The translations under genes and the position numbers were made by a program. Shown here piece by piece: positions 31,505 to 41,013 of a stretch of 64,000 nucleotides of DNA. The number at the start of each line of letters is the position of its first letter. Positions within the stretch are counted from its first letter, which is position 1. The notes beneath the pieces are model-generated. The model had not been told where the DNA came from. It saw only the letters and a list, made by a program, of their open reading frames with translations, and did not search any database. The stretch comes from Roseburia hominis (GTDB lineage: Bacteria; Bacillota; Clostridia; Lachnospirales; Lachnospiraceae): NCBI GenBank assembly GCA_040702975.1, contig CP159990.1:2046001-2110000 (forward strand). The letters run 5' to 3'.

Positions 31505-31999
31505 ATGAAAAAAGAAATTACAGGAGTTATGATTTATTACTATAAAGTATGTCCGAGAAAACTATGGTATTTTTATCATGAAATACAGATGGAGCAGGGC
31601 AATGAAAATGTACAGATTGGAAAGATACTGGATGAAGAAACGTATAAACGTGACGATAAACATATTAATATTGATAATATAATCAATATCGATTTTATTC
31701 GTTCACAGGGAATTCTTCATGAGATAAAAAAGAGCAAAAAAATAGAAGAAGCAAGTATTTTGCAGGTGAAATATTATTTGTATTATCTTCAAAAGAAAAA
31801 TGTATCAGGAATCAAAGCAAAAATAGATTATCCCCTGCTCAAAAAGACGGTCGAGGTGGAATTATCCGAACAAGATGTTATGGAAATAGAAGCAGTTTTA
31901 GAAGAAATAGAAACAATTGTGGATAGGGAGGTTCCGCCGAAGCTGCATAAGAAAAATATATGCAAGGCATGTGCGTATTATGATTTGTGTTTCATTTAG
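31505..31999 (+). CDS. cas4: Cas4, spacer-acquisition exonuclease
   Basis: The 164-residue protein has an N-terminal Cys (VCPRKLWYF) and the C-terminal cysteine cluster CKACAYYDLC that together hold a 4Fe-4S cluster, plus the RecB-type core (ILQVKYYLYYL). Cas4 trims prespacers and selects those with a proper PAM. GGAAGGAG precedes the start. It ends with a short segment that is duplicated 64 bp downstream. Confidence 0.94.
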   Translation: MKKEITGVMIYYYKVCPRKLWYFYHEIQMEQGNENVQIGKILDEETYKRDDKHINIDNIINIDFIRSQGILHEIKKSKKIEEASILQVKYYLYYLQKKNVSGIKAKIDYPLLKKTVEVELSEQDVMEIEAVLEEIETIVDREVPPKLHKKNICKACAYYDLCFI

Positions 32000-32074
32000 C
32001 AGTATGGCAATAAGGGGCTTTATTGATAATGCCCAAAGTGCTTTCGATTGGTGTTTTATTTAGCAGTATGACAA
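31987..32074 (+). repeat. 24-bp direct repeat, 64 bp apart, at the end of cas4
   Basis: GTGTTTCATTTAGCAGTATG (starting 31987, spanning the cas4 stop) recurs at 32051 as GTGTTTTATTTAGCAGTATG. Over 24 bases the copies differ at two positions. The 156-bp cas4-cas1 gap holds no gene; the second copy looks like a small tandem duplication. Confidence 0.65.
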
Positions 32075-32155
32075 AAGGGATGATGCTGGCTATTATAAAC
32101 CGTCCCGGCAGTATTCGCATTGTATTTGACAGGATGATCATAGGGGGAATAATGG

Positions 32156-33148
32156 ATGAAAAGAAGTTATTATATTTATAACAATGGTTCTTTGAGGAGA
32201 AAGGATAACACGATTACTTTTACTAATGAATATGATGAGAAAAAGGATTTGCCGATTGAACGTGTAGGGGATATTTATGTAATGTCGGAAATGTCTTTTA
32301 ATTCCAGTCTTATTAATATTTTAGCGCAAAATGGAATACCGGTACATTTCTTTAATTATTATAGTTTTTATACGGGAAGTTTTTATCCCAGAGAGCAATT
32401 GGTTTCCGGAAATCTGCTTGTCCATCAGGTCGATCATTATTCGGATAGTGAAAAAAGGTTGAAGATTGCGAAAGCATTTGTGGAGGGAGCGTCTTATAAT
32501 ATTTATCGGAACCTGCGTTACTATAACGGGCGAGGAAAAAATGTCCAGGTACATATGGATTTGATTGAGGACTTGAGATGGCAGATTCCGAGAGCGCAAA
32601 GTATTCAGGAATTGATGGGATATGAAGGTAATATTCGAAAGACCTATTATAATGCGTGGCCTACGATTATCGATCAGGAAATAGAGTTTGAAAAGAGGGT
32701 AAAAAATCCGCCGGATAATATGATAAATACATTGATTTCCTTTGTAAATACATTGATCTACACAAAGGTTCTGGGAGAAATCTATCAAACGCAGTTAAAT
32801 CCTACTATCAGCTATTTGCACGAACCGGGAGACAGGAGATTTTCTTTAAGTTTAGATCTCGCGGAAATATTTAAGCCTATTTTGGGAGACAGATTGATTT
32901 TTTCGTTGTTAAATCGTAATCAGATTACGCAGAAAAGTTTTACAAAAGGACTGAATTATCTGCATTTGACAAAGGAAGCATCGAAAACAATTGTGGCAGA
33001 ACTTGATGCTAAAATGCAGACTACTATTAAACATAAAGATTTGAATAAAACCGTTTCTTATCAATATTTGATGAAGCTGGAATGTTATAAGCTGGTAAAG
33101 CATTTGCTGGGAGAAAAAGAGTATGAACCATTTAAGATATGGTGGTAG
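32156..33148 (+). CDS. cas1: Cas1 integrase
   Basis: The 330-residue protein is a type I-B Cas1 with its beta-sheet N terminus (SYYIYNNGSLRRKDNTI, VGDIYVMSEMSF) and catalytic alpha-helical domain. The active residues are expected around NTLISFVNTLIYTKVLGEI, ISYLHEPGDRRFSLSLDLAE (Glu, His, Asp region) and the DLAEIFKPI stretch. With Cas2 it inserts new spacers at the leader end. AGGGGGA precedes the ATG. A 156-bp gap from cas4 may hold a separate promoter. It is intact. Confidence 0.96.
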   Translation: MKRSYYIYNNGSLRRKDNTITFTNEYDEKKDLPIERVGDIYVMSEMSFNSSLINILAQNGIPVHFFNYYSFYTGSFYPREQLVSGNLLVHQVDHYSDSEKRLKIAKAFVEGASYNIYRNLRYYNGRGKNVQVHMDLIEDLRWQIPRAQSIQELMGYEGNIRKTYYNAWPTIIDQEIEFEKRVKNPPDNMINTLISFVNTLIYTKVLGEIYQTQLNPTISYLHEPGDRRFSLSLDLAEIFKPILGDRLIFSLLNRNQITQKSFTKGLNYLHLTKEASKTIVAELDAKMQTTIKHKDLNKTVSYQYLMKLECYKLVKHLLGEKEYEPFKIWW

Positions 33149-33160
33149 AAAGGAATTGAG

Positions 33161-33439
33161 ATGTATGTAATATTGGTGTATGATATAAAAAGTGATGAAG
33201 GTGGCGCAAAGGCATTGACGAAAACATTTAAGATTTGTAAGAAATATTTGACACACATACAGAATTCAGTTTTTGAAGGTGAGGTGTCAGAAGCGCAATT
33301 GTTGAAATTGAAGATGGAGCTTAAGCCGATCATCAGGGAGGATAGGGATTCACTTATTGTATTTAAAAGCAGGAATGAACGGTGGATTCCGAAAGAAATG
33401 TGGGGTATTCAGGAAGACAAGACAAGTAATTTTCTGTGA
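33161..33439 (+). CDS. cas2: Cas2
   Basis: The 92-residue protein starts MYVILVYDIKSDEGGAKALT with the Asp of the conserved YDI motif, followed by NSVFEGEVSEAQ. It forms the Cas1-Cas2 integration complex. It starts 12 bp after cas1 and ends 178 bp before the first repeat, which defines the leader side of the array. Confidence 0.96.
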   Translation: MYVILVYDIKSDEGGAKALTKTFKICKKYLTHIQNSVFEGEVSEAQLLKLKMELKPIIREDRDSLIVFKSRNERWIPKEMWGIQEDKTSNFL

Positions 33440-33617
33440 TTGTCGACCTGACATATGGTCAAAATGCTGGGAGGTCGACAAAGAGAGGAAAAATGGGGGT
33501 GTGTTTGGGAAAAAGGTGAAAAATGGGGGGAGGGAATGGGAAAAAGATAGGGAGAAAAGCTGGGTAGACAGAATGTGGGGAGGAATTGTAGGAACTGCGG
33601 GAGGTATAAGTTTACGG
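33440..33617 (+). promoter_or_regulatory. CRISPR leader with inverted repeat and G-rich tract
   Basis: This 178-bp stretch between cas2 and the first repeat is strongly purine-rich on the plus strand. TGTCGACCT (33441-33449) and AGGTCGACA (33472-33480) are perfect 9-bp arms. G tracts at 33525-33530, 33532-33534, 33538-33540 and 33550-33552 could fold into a G-quadruplex. A TATAAG at 33605 is close to the first repeat, but no matching -35 is clear. Open frames here are chance. Confidence 0.8.
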
Positions 33618-36600
33618 GTTGAAGTAGAACCATAGTGGAATGTAAATGTTGCTCGGAGCCAACCAATTAATAACATTCGGTACAGTTGAAGTAGAACCAT
33701 AGTGGAATGTAAATATGACTTGACCTCGTAGCAATAGAAATCGCCTTTTGTTGAAGTAGAACCATAGTGGAATGTAAATTAACTTAGACATTTATATCCT
33801 TCCTTCCCGCGATGCGTTGAAGTAGAACCATAGTGGAATGTAAATAACATAAAAGTCAAGCTAACTCTCACTGAGGGTTACCGTTGAAGTAGAACCATAG
33901 TGGAATGTAAATGCCGAAAGAGCCGACATTGTTCGGAGGTGAAGAATGTTGAAGTAGAACCATAGTGGAATGTAAATCCCGGAAGGAGTAAGGTAAACAT
34001 TATCCGCGAATATGGTTGAAGTAGAACCATAGTGGAATGTAAATGATTGACAGAGAGCATGATGTTAATGACCATTTGGTTGAAGTAGAACCATAGTGGA
34101 ATGTAAATACATAAGTGGCTGCCTTAGAGAGCATGTTTATAAGTTGAAGTAGAACCATAGTGGAATGTAAATTTTTATGTGATATACCGCGCGGGCGGAC
34201 TATCTGAGTTGAAGTAGAACCATAGTGGAATGTAAATTTTGTCCATGTCCAATGCCAATCTCAGCAAGTCCTGTTGAAGTAGAACCATAGTGGAATGTAA
34301 ATGATGTTTGTAAACCGCTATAAACGGCATTTTCAGCCCGTTGAAGTAGAACCATAGTGGAATGTAAATATTCTTCCTCTTTTTTCTCGATCAGCCTCTT
34401 GTTCTGTTGAAGTAGAACCATAGTGGAATGTAAATATGCATATATTCAAGAGCTCGCACTTCTTTTCCAGTTGAAGTAGAACCATAGTGGAATGTAAATG
34501 GAGCACCATATTTACCATCGTAGAATTCCTCCAGTTGAAGTAGAACCATAGTGGAATGTAAATTCCCTGCAACAACTACGGAGATTAGTGCGGTGGCAGT
34601 TGAAGTAGAACCATAGTGGAATGTAAATTTACATTTTCAATCTCATATGCGCTGCGGTCTTGGTTGAAGTAGAACCATAGTGGAATGTAAATGGTGATAC
34701 AAAAGAAGAAAGCGGAAGCGGTATTGGTTGAAGTAGAACCATAGTGGAATGTAAATGTGACTGCGGTCATAAGGAAGGGCAGTGCGTCAGCGTTGAAGTA
34801 GAACCATAGTGGAATGTAAATCAAAAACAAACCGGAGGTAGAAATCGACCTGAGCAGTTGAAGTAGAACCATAGTGGAATGTAAATTTTTGAATTCATAA
34901 AAACCTCTTTTCCTGGTTGTGTTGAAGTAGAACCATAGTGGAATGTAAATCTGTTGTATGCAATTCTCCATTTACGTCCGCTTTGGTTGAAGTAGAACCA
35001 TAGTGGAATGTAAATTCTCTCCTCATTAAAATGCACTTGTTCCTTGTACTGTTGAAGTAGAACCATAGTGGAATGTAAATGACATCAGCCAAGTATTTCC
35101 GTGATCAACTGGACGCGTTGAAGTAGAACCATAGTGGAATGTAAATTTGGAAGTGTATCACCATTGCATGCAATACAATGAGGTTGAAGTAGAACCATAG
35201 TGGAATGTAAATTAATCAAGCACGTCGGAATATTCCGGATTCGCCTTGTTGAAGTAGAACCATAGTGGAATGTAAATGTCTCTTAAACGGCGTGTCAAGG
35301 TTGTCTGCCATCGGTTGAAGTAGAACCATAGTGGAATGTAAATTATTTGTCCAGGATTCTCTCCAGCTTTTCCTCCAGTTGAAGTAGAACCATAGTGGAA
35401 TGTAAATGTTGATAATCGCCCATTCACACCCCGTCTGGTCTCCGTTGAAGTAGAACCATAGTGGAATGTAAATGAGAATGAGGAGGAACGCCTGCGATGC
35501 GAGGGCACCGTTGAAGTAGAACCATAGTGGAATGTAAATGCAAGATGGCGTAATTGGCAAAATTTGGATTACTAGTTGAAGTAGAACCATAGTGGAATGT
35601 AAATTGATTTACCTGAATGATAAACGGTTCAGGATTGTGTTGAAGTAGAACCATAGTGGAATGTAAATGTAAACACTGAGGCTAGAGCCAATTTAGGCAA
35701 GAGTTGAAGTAGAACCATAGTGGAATGTAAATCTGGATCTGCCACACAGCCCGTATACTTTAGCGGCGTTGAAGTAGAACCATAGTGGAATGTAAATGAA
35801 TTCGTACCGTTTGGAACTGACTTTCCCGAGATTCGTTGAAGTAGAACCATAGTGGAATGTAAATGTTTCCATTACTGCGTTGTTCGAACACGACATTTCC
35901 GTTGAAGTAGAACCATAGTGGAATGTAAATCACATTGTTGTCGACAAGAGATTCCCACGTCGCTGTTGAAGTAGAACCATAGTGGAATGTAAATTCTCTC
36001 CATATACTTTAAAGTTTGCATTTAGTACTTTGTTGAAGTAGAACCATAGTGGAATGTAAATCTGTATGGAGAAAGGGGCAGCAGGAAAGTAGAAAAGTTG
36101 AAGTAGAACCATAGTGGAATGTAAATACTGAAAAGAATAAAACAGTGCGGCACGCGATCATCGTTGAAGTAGAACCATAGTGGAATGTAAATGCCACAGC
36201 AAGGCAAAAGGCGGACAGCCGAGAAACAGTTGAAGTAGAACCATAGTGGAATGTAAATATGCCAGTGTGAAAGGATCGCAGGCAGGAAATACGTTGAAGT
36301 AGAACCATAGTGGAATGTAAATACGGATGCGATGACAGCAGTGATGGACGAGTATGGGTTGAAGTAGAACCATAGTGGAATGTAAATTATTAACTTTCCT
36401 GTTTTCAAAAGCTTTGTGAAGGTTGAAGTAGAACCATAGTGGAATGTAAATGTACCCGTATCGCCCTCGGGGAGCTCTTTGCATCTGTTGAAGTAGAACC
36501 ATAGTGGAATGTAAATGCCACAGCAAGGCAAAAGGCGGACAGCCGAGAAAGTTGAAGTAGAACCATAGTGGAATGTAAATTCCGTAAAGGTTAGGGAGCT

Positions 36601-38146
36601 GGGAAGCAGGTCATTTGTGTTGAAGTAGAACCATAGTGGAATGTAAATGCAGCCTGTCAGAAAGCCTTTTTAATCCGTTTTCCGTTGAAGTAGAACCATA
36701 GTGGAATGTAAATGAGAACTCGCAAATCGCTTTCGGAGAACGGAACCCCGTTGAAGTAGAACCATAGTGGAATGTAAATGTGTATTCTTCAACCGTGCCA
36801 ACAATTGTCTGAATTTGTTGAAGTAGAACCATAGTGGAATGTAAATCTCCTTAACGAACTTATATCCCGGTACCCGTATCGCGTTGAAGTAGAACCATAG
36901 TGGAATGTAAATGAACACTGGGGTTTGTGAAGGTCTCAGATCAGTTCCGTTGAAGTAGAACCATAGTGGAATGTAAATTAAGCTGTGCGAGGGAGAGTTC
37001 GTAGTAGTCGTTGGTTGAAGTAGAACCATAGTGGAATGTAAATTAAGCTGTGCGAGGGAGAGTTCGTAGTAGTCGTTGGTTGAAGTAGAACCATAGTGGA
37101 ATGTAAATGAGAGCGGAAGATAACTATGACTGTGACTGGCTGCTGTTGAAGTAGAACCATAGTGGAATGTAAATTTAATATTCTCTTCCCTTGCCTTCTG
37201 AGCCTTTTTGTTGAAGTAGAACCATAGTGGAATGTAAATTCGTAGAATTCCTCCACATCAATGATGTCTCCCCTGTTGAAGTAGAACCATAGTGGAATGT
37301 AAATGTGTTTATGGCGACGCACTTGACGAACGCTCTGCGTTGAAGTAGAACCATAGTGGAATGTAAATGACAGAAAGCGGGATGGAAGAACTGATCGCAG
37401 AAGGTTGAAGTAGAACCATAGTGGAATGTAAATGCTAATACTGAAATGCGGCACAGAAGGCGGATTCAGTTGAAGTAGAACCATAGTGGAATGTAAATGG
37501 GATAAATAGTGTTAACCCTTATGCGGTACTCAGTTGAAGTAGAACCATAGTGGAATGTAAATGACTACGAGAGCGACGTCAAGAGAAACAGGGAGTTCGT
37601 TGAAGTAGAACCATAGTGGAATGTAAATATGTTCGGAGGGTCATACGATGGAACACGAATCCGGTTGAAGTAGAACCATAGTGGAATGTAAATTGTAGTA
37701 ATAATCATTTTTCAGGGGAGTCATATCCGTTGAAGTAGAACCATAGTGGAATGTAAATAAAATTCCAGGAAGTATTCCGGTGTAAACGGCATCGTTGAAG
37801 TAGAACCATAGTGGAATGTAAATCACATGCTGCACCCGGTTCTCTGTGCCTCTGTTGTCGTTGAAGTAGAACCATAGTGGAATGTAAATGAGAAAAGAGT
37901 GAACAGCATTCGAGAAGTAGATTCGTTGAAGTAGAACCATAGTGGAATGTAAATGCCGTCCCGGCACTTTCGAGACGGCCTCGTGTATGTTGAAGTAGAA
38001 CCATAGTGGAATGTAAATTTGTTCCCCCACGTTGCCACGGTTCCGTCGCTGTTCGTTGAAGTAGAACCATAGTGGAATGTAAATAACGGAGGTAGCAAGA
38101 ACAGGCTTGAGGCAGTAAAATTAAAGTAGGATAGTGGAATGTAAAT
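33618..38146 (+). CRISPR. Type I-B CRISPR array, 69 intact repeats plus a degenerate terminal repeat
   Basis: The 30-bp repeat starts GTTGAAGTAG, continues AACCATAGTG and ends GAATGTAAAT. First copy 33618-33647, last intact copy 38055-38084; I counted 69 starts by eye, with no visible variation. The final copy (38120-38146) has a 3-base deletion and changes in its first half. Spacers are 34-38 bp. The repeat end GTGG-ATGTAAAT matches the C. difficile I-B repeat style, giving a plus-strand crRNA handle ATGTAAAT. The leader is on the cas2 side. Notable spacers: 14 (34500-34533) overlaps 56 (37240-37274); 44 (36452-36486) overlaps 50 (36847-36882); 40 (36193) and 45 (36517) share a start; 52 and 53 are identical. 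Confidence 0.99.
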
Positions 38147-38222
38147 GAAGAAGGAACCAGAATGCAAACTAAAATCGCTTAAAGTTGAACAAATGATTTT
38201 GTTTGATTTTGTAAATGCGTGA
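38145..38222 (+). pseudogene. 3' tail of a DUF1848 gene abutting the array
   Basis: Starting in the last base triplet of the terminal repeat, a frame reads MKKEPECKLKSLKVEQMILF and ends FDFVNA then TGA. The part from 38166 matches the C terminus of the DUF1848 relic at 24411-24467 (KLKSFKVEQMSLFDIANE): 47 of 57 bases identical, same frame, same stop. Only the tail remains, so this is a gene fragment at the distal edge of the CRISPR locus. Confidence 0.75.
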
Positions 38223-38271
38223 TTAAGGTGATGATAGCAGCAAAAAACTTAAATCTAAACATACAAAACAA

Positions 38272-38319
38272 ATGATACCGGAGGAAAAGTTTACCCCCTT
38301 CCTCCGGTATCATTATTTT
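38272..38319. terminator. Strong terminator after the CRISPR array
   Basis: ATGATACCGGAGGA (38272-38285) and TCCTCCGGTATCAT (38300-38313) form a perfect 14-bp stem followed by TATTTTT. It would end the array transcript. The stop codon of the minus-strand sensor kinase lies in its loop, so it may serve both strands. Confidence 0.88.
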
Positions 38320-40556
38320 TCAGTACATTTTCCAGTGTTTCATACAGAATTCCGACATCGATCGGCTTGCCGATGTGGGCATTCATGCCATTTGCCAGAG
38401 CTTCCTTCTTGTCTTCGTCAAAAGCGTTTGCCGTCAGCGCAATGATTGGAATATCTGCCAGGCTTTTGTTCTCAAGATTGCGGATCGCCCGGGAAGCCTG
38501 ATAGCCATTCATCACCGGCATCTGGATATCCATCAGAATGGCGTCATAATATCCGGCTGCAGAGTTTTGGACCATTTCCACGGCGACTTGTCCATTCTGG
38601 GCTGTCTCTACCAGAAAACCTGCTTCACAGAGAAGCTCCTGGGCAATTTCCATATTCAGTTCGTTGTCCTCGACCAGAAGCAGCCGTTTGCCGGTAAAAT
38701 CATAGGTGGGCATAGTATCAGCCATGGGCTGTTCTTCCGGTTTTTGTGCCTGCTCCTGCAACTTGAAGGTGAATTGCAGAATAAATTCAGTTCCCTTATC
38801 GGGTTCACTCAATACCCGGATGGTGCCGCCCATCAGATCAACGAGGTTTTTCGTAATGGTCATGCCAAGGCCGGTGCCCTGTGTCTGGCTTATGGTAGAA
38901 GTATGTTCCCGCTCGAATGGCTCGAAAATGCGGGTCAGAAATTCCGGTGACATTCCAATACCGGTATCCTTCACACGAATCTCATAAGCGGCATATTCCT
39001 GAATGGCGCAGGGCTGCTGACTTAGTGTGAGCAGAATACAGCCGCCCGGTCGGCTGAACTTCACTGCATTGCTTAAGAGATTGAACAAAATCTGGTTCAT
39101 ACGGAGAATATCACAGTAAACCCATTTATTTATTACGGTTGACGTATCAGTTTTCAATATCAGATGTTTTTGGTCCATATCGGTCTGCAAAATATCAGGT
39201 GCCTTTTTGACGCAGTCTTCGAGATTGCAGCAATCCTCCGTCAGAGAGGCCTTTCCATTTTCGATTTTTGACATTTCCAGAACATCATTGATCAGCTGCA
39301 GCAGGTGATTTCCGGAAACCTGAATTTTTTCAAGGCAGTCTGTCAGTTTGGCGGTGTTGTCCTTGCTGCGCTGGGCGATTTCTGCAAAGCCTAAAATCGC
39401 ATTCATGGGGGTACGGATGTCATGTGACATGTTGAACAGGAAGGAGGACTTTGCGCGGTTTCCCTCCTCCGCATGCTTCAGAGCATCCATGAGAAGAAGC
39501 TGTTGCTCCTTCATATGTTCGTTAATGACGGCCAGCTCTTTTGCGCGTTTCTGGGCCGCGATTTGCTCAGAGCGTTTCAGGCGCAGACGCCGGTTTCTGA
39601 TGAGCAGATAAAGAATCATCAGTATACAGATGAGCAAAATGACCATGTCAGAGCGATAGCGGTACATCATATCCCAGACAGTATATTGGTAGGCATTTTC
39701 AGCCGTCTCTCTGATAATAAGGAAGGACACCTGGCTCTGATCGAGACTGGCGATGCCTTTATTCAAAATAGACAAGAGAAGTGCAGTGTCGTCGGATATG
39801 AGATTTTGCTTGTCTTCGTCAATCGGCACGAGGCTCGCAAGGCACTGGCTGTCGCCGATGGAGGCTCGGAGCCACAATCTGCAGGTCTTCGTAGACAGGT
39901 TTGCACAGAATTCGTTCAATTGTATATTGGTTTTGAAGAACAGCATCCGCTTTTCCAGAGAGCAGTGTGGATAACGCATCCTCCGTGGAGTCACAAAATA
40001 ATATTTGAAATTTCGGATATTGTTGCTGGATAGTCTTCGCGAGTGTCTGTGATCCGGTGCTGACAGCAATGGTCATTGAACTGTCTGGCTGGAATACGAC
40101 GCCTTTTCTACATACAAATACTTTTTCTGCATGCAAATATGCATCTGTCAGGGCAATGCCGGTGGCGTGCTTATTAACCTCATTGAATTCCACGCCTGCG
40201 AGCATATCTACTTGAAGCGTCTGCAGATCCTTGTATGTAATACTTCCGGAGGGCAGCGCCTGATAGCGGAATGTAAGGCCGGTCGCTTCCGAAATCATGT
40301 CGAGAATATCGATAGTGATACCTTTAAGCTGTCCTGTTTTTTCATCTTGAAAGAGTAATGGACAGTTTTCGGTTGGACAGCCGATGACCAGCTCACCTGC
40401 CCGCTCACAGTAGGCCAGCTCCTCCGCTGAAAGATTTATGGTTGCTGCTCCCGGCTCTGTCGTCGCAGCGGATACCACCGTTGGTAAAAACAGGATGCTG
40501 CACAGGAGCAGAAGGAACGGGCTTAGGACTAACTTAAAAAACGTGTTTCTATTCAT
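38291..40556 (-). pseudogene. Hybrid sensor histidine kinase with periplasmic-binding sensor, frameshifted
   Basis: Two frames make one 754-residue protein. The N-terminal frame (40556 down to about 39865) has a signal peptide and an SBP_bac_3-type domain (LVIGCPTENCPLLFQDEKTG, then GITIDILDMISEATGLTFRY). The second frame continues that domain, then a membrane helix, HisKA (NMSHDIRTPMNAILGFAEI), HATPase (GTGLGMTITKNLVDLMGG) and a receiver domain (LLLVEDNELN, AILMDIQMPVMNGY, GKPID). Removing one base at about 39863-39868 restores VAPASIGDSQCLASL. The whole span then is exactly 755 codons including stop. It may be a true loss of function or a sequencing error. Confidence 0.85.
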
Positions 40557-40653
40557 AACATATCACCTTCGGAAACAAGATTAGATTACTATTACTATAT
40601 CGGAAAATCGGACATTCTTCAAGTCATAATCGGGAGTCATTTGAAAGATAATA

Positions 40654-40685
40654 GAAAAAAACCTGCATCTTCATAGATACAGGTT
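40654..40685 (-). terminator. Terminator of the tRNA-Leu gene
   Basis: On the minus strand AACCTGTATC and GATGCAGGTT form a stem (one G-U) followed by a T run (A's at 40654-40659 on the plus strand). Confidence 0.8.
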
Positions 40686-40690
40686 CCGTA

Positions 40691-40775
40691 TGCGGAAGAT
40701 GGGACTTGAACCCACACGATCGCATTGATCACAAGATCCTTAGTCTTGCTCGTCTGCCAGTTCCGACACTTCCGC
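40691..40775 (-). tRNA. tRNA-Leu (anticodon AAG by loop position)
   Basis: The 85-nt sequence has acceptor arms GCGGAAG / CTTCCGC, a long variable arm as in class II tRNAs, a T arm with GGTTCAAGTCC, and an anticodon stem CAAGA-CTAAGGA-TCTTG. Positions 34-36 of the 7-base loop read AAG, which would decode CUU/CUC after A-to-I change. The CCA end is not encoded: TAC follows the discriminator A. Confidence 0.93.
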
Positions 40776-41013
40776 GCAACAGCTCTATCAACTGTCCGAA
40801 AGTAATAATACTATAGAAGGGGGGAAATGTCAATAGCTAAATATTAAAACTTAAAGAGGAAAATAAAATATTATTCACTATTTTTGCAAATACTATTTCA
40901 CATTATGAGAAAATATAGTAATATAATATATAATTGCGTGAGGAATTTGCGGTTTCCCGGTGAATTCCAGAAGAAACGAGTAAAGCAGGGAAAGCACAGC
41001 AGGAGGTAAAACC

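Noticed and set aside
33357..33700. Open frames in the leader on both strands
   Set aside because: They arise from purine-rich composition, lack ribosome binding sites and overlap cas2 or the first repeats.
33618..38146. Many long minus-strand open frames across the array with recurring peptides such as IYIPLWFYFN, LHSTMVLLQ and FTFHYGSTST
   Set aside because: They are the CRISPR repeat translated in three frames. The repeat has no stop in any minus-strand frame, so spacers without stops extend the frames. No start signals are present and the array is non-coding.
33618..38146. Self-targeting spacers
   Set aside because: By eye I found no spacer with a match in the rest of the window. A full-genome search would be needed to exclude targets elsewhere.
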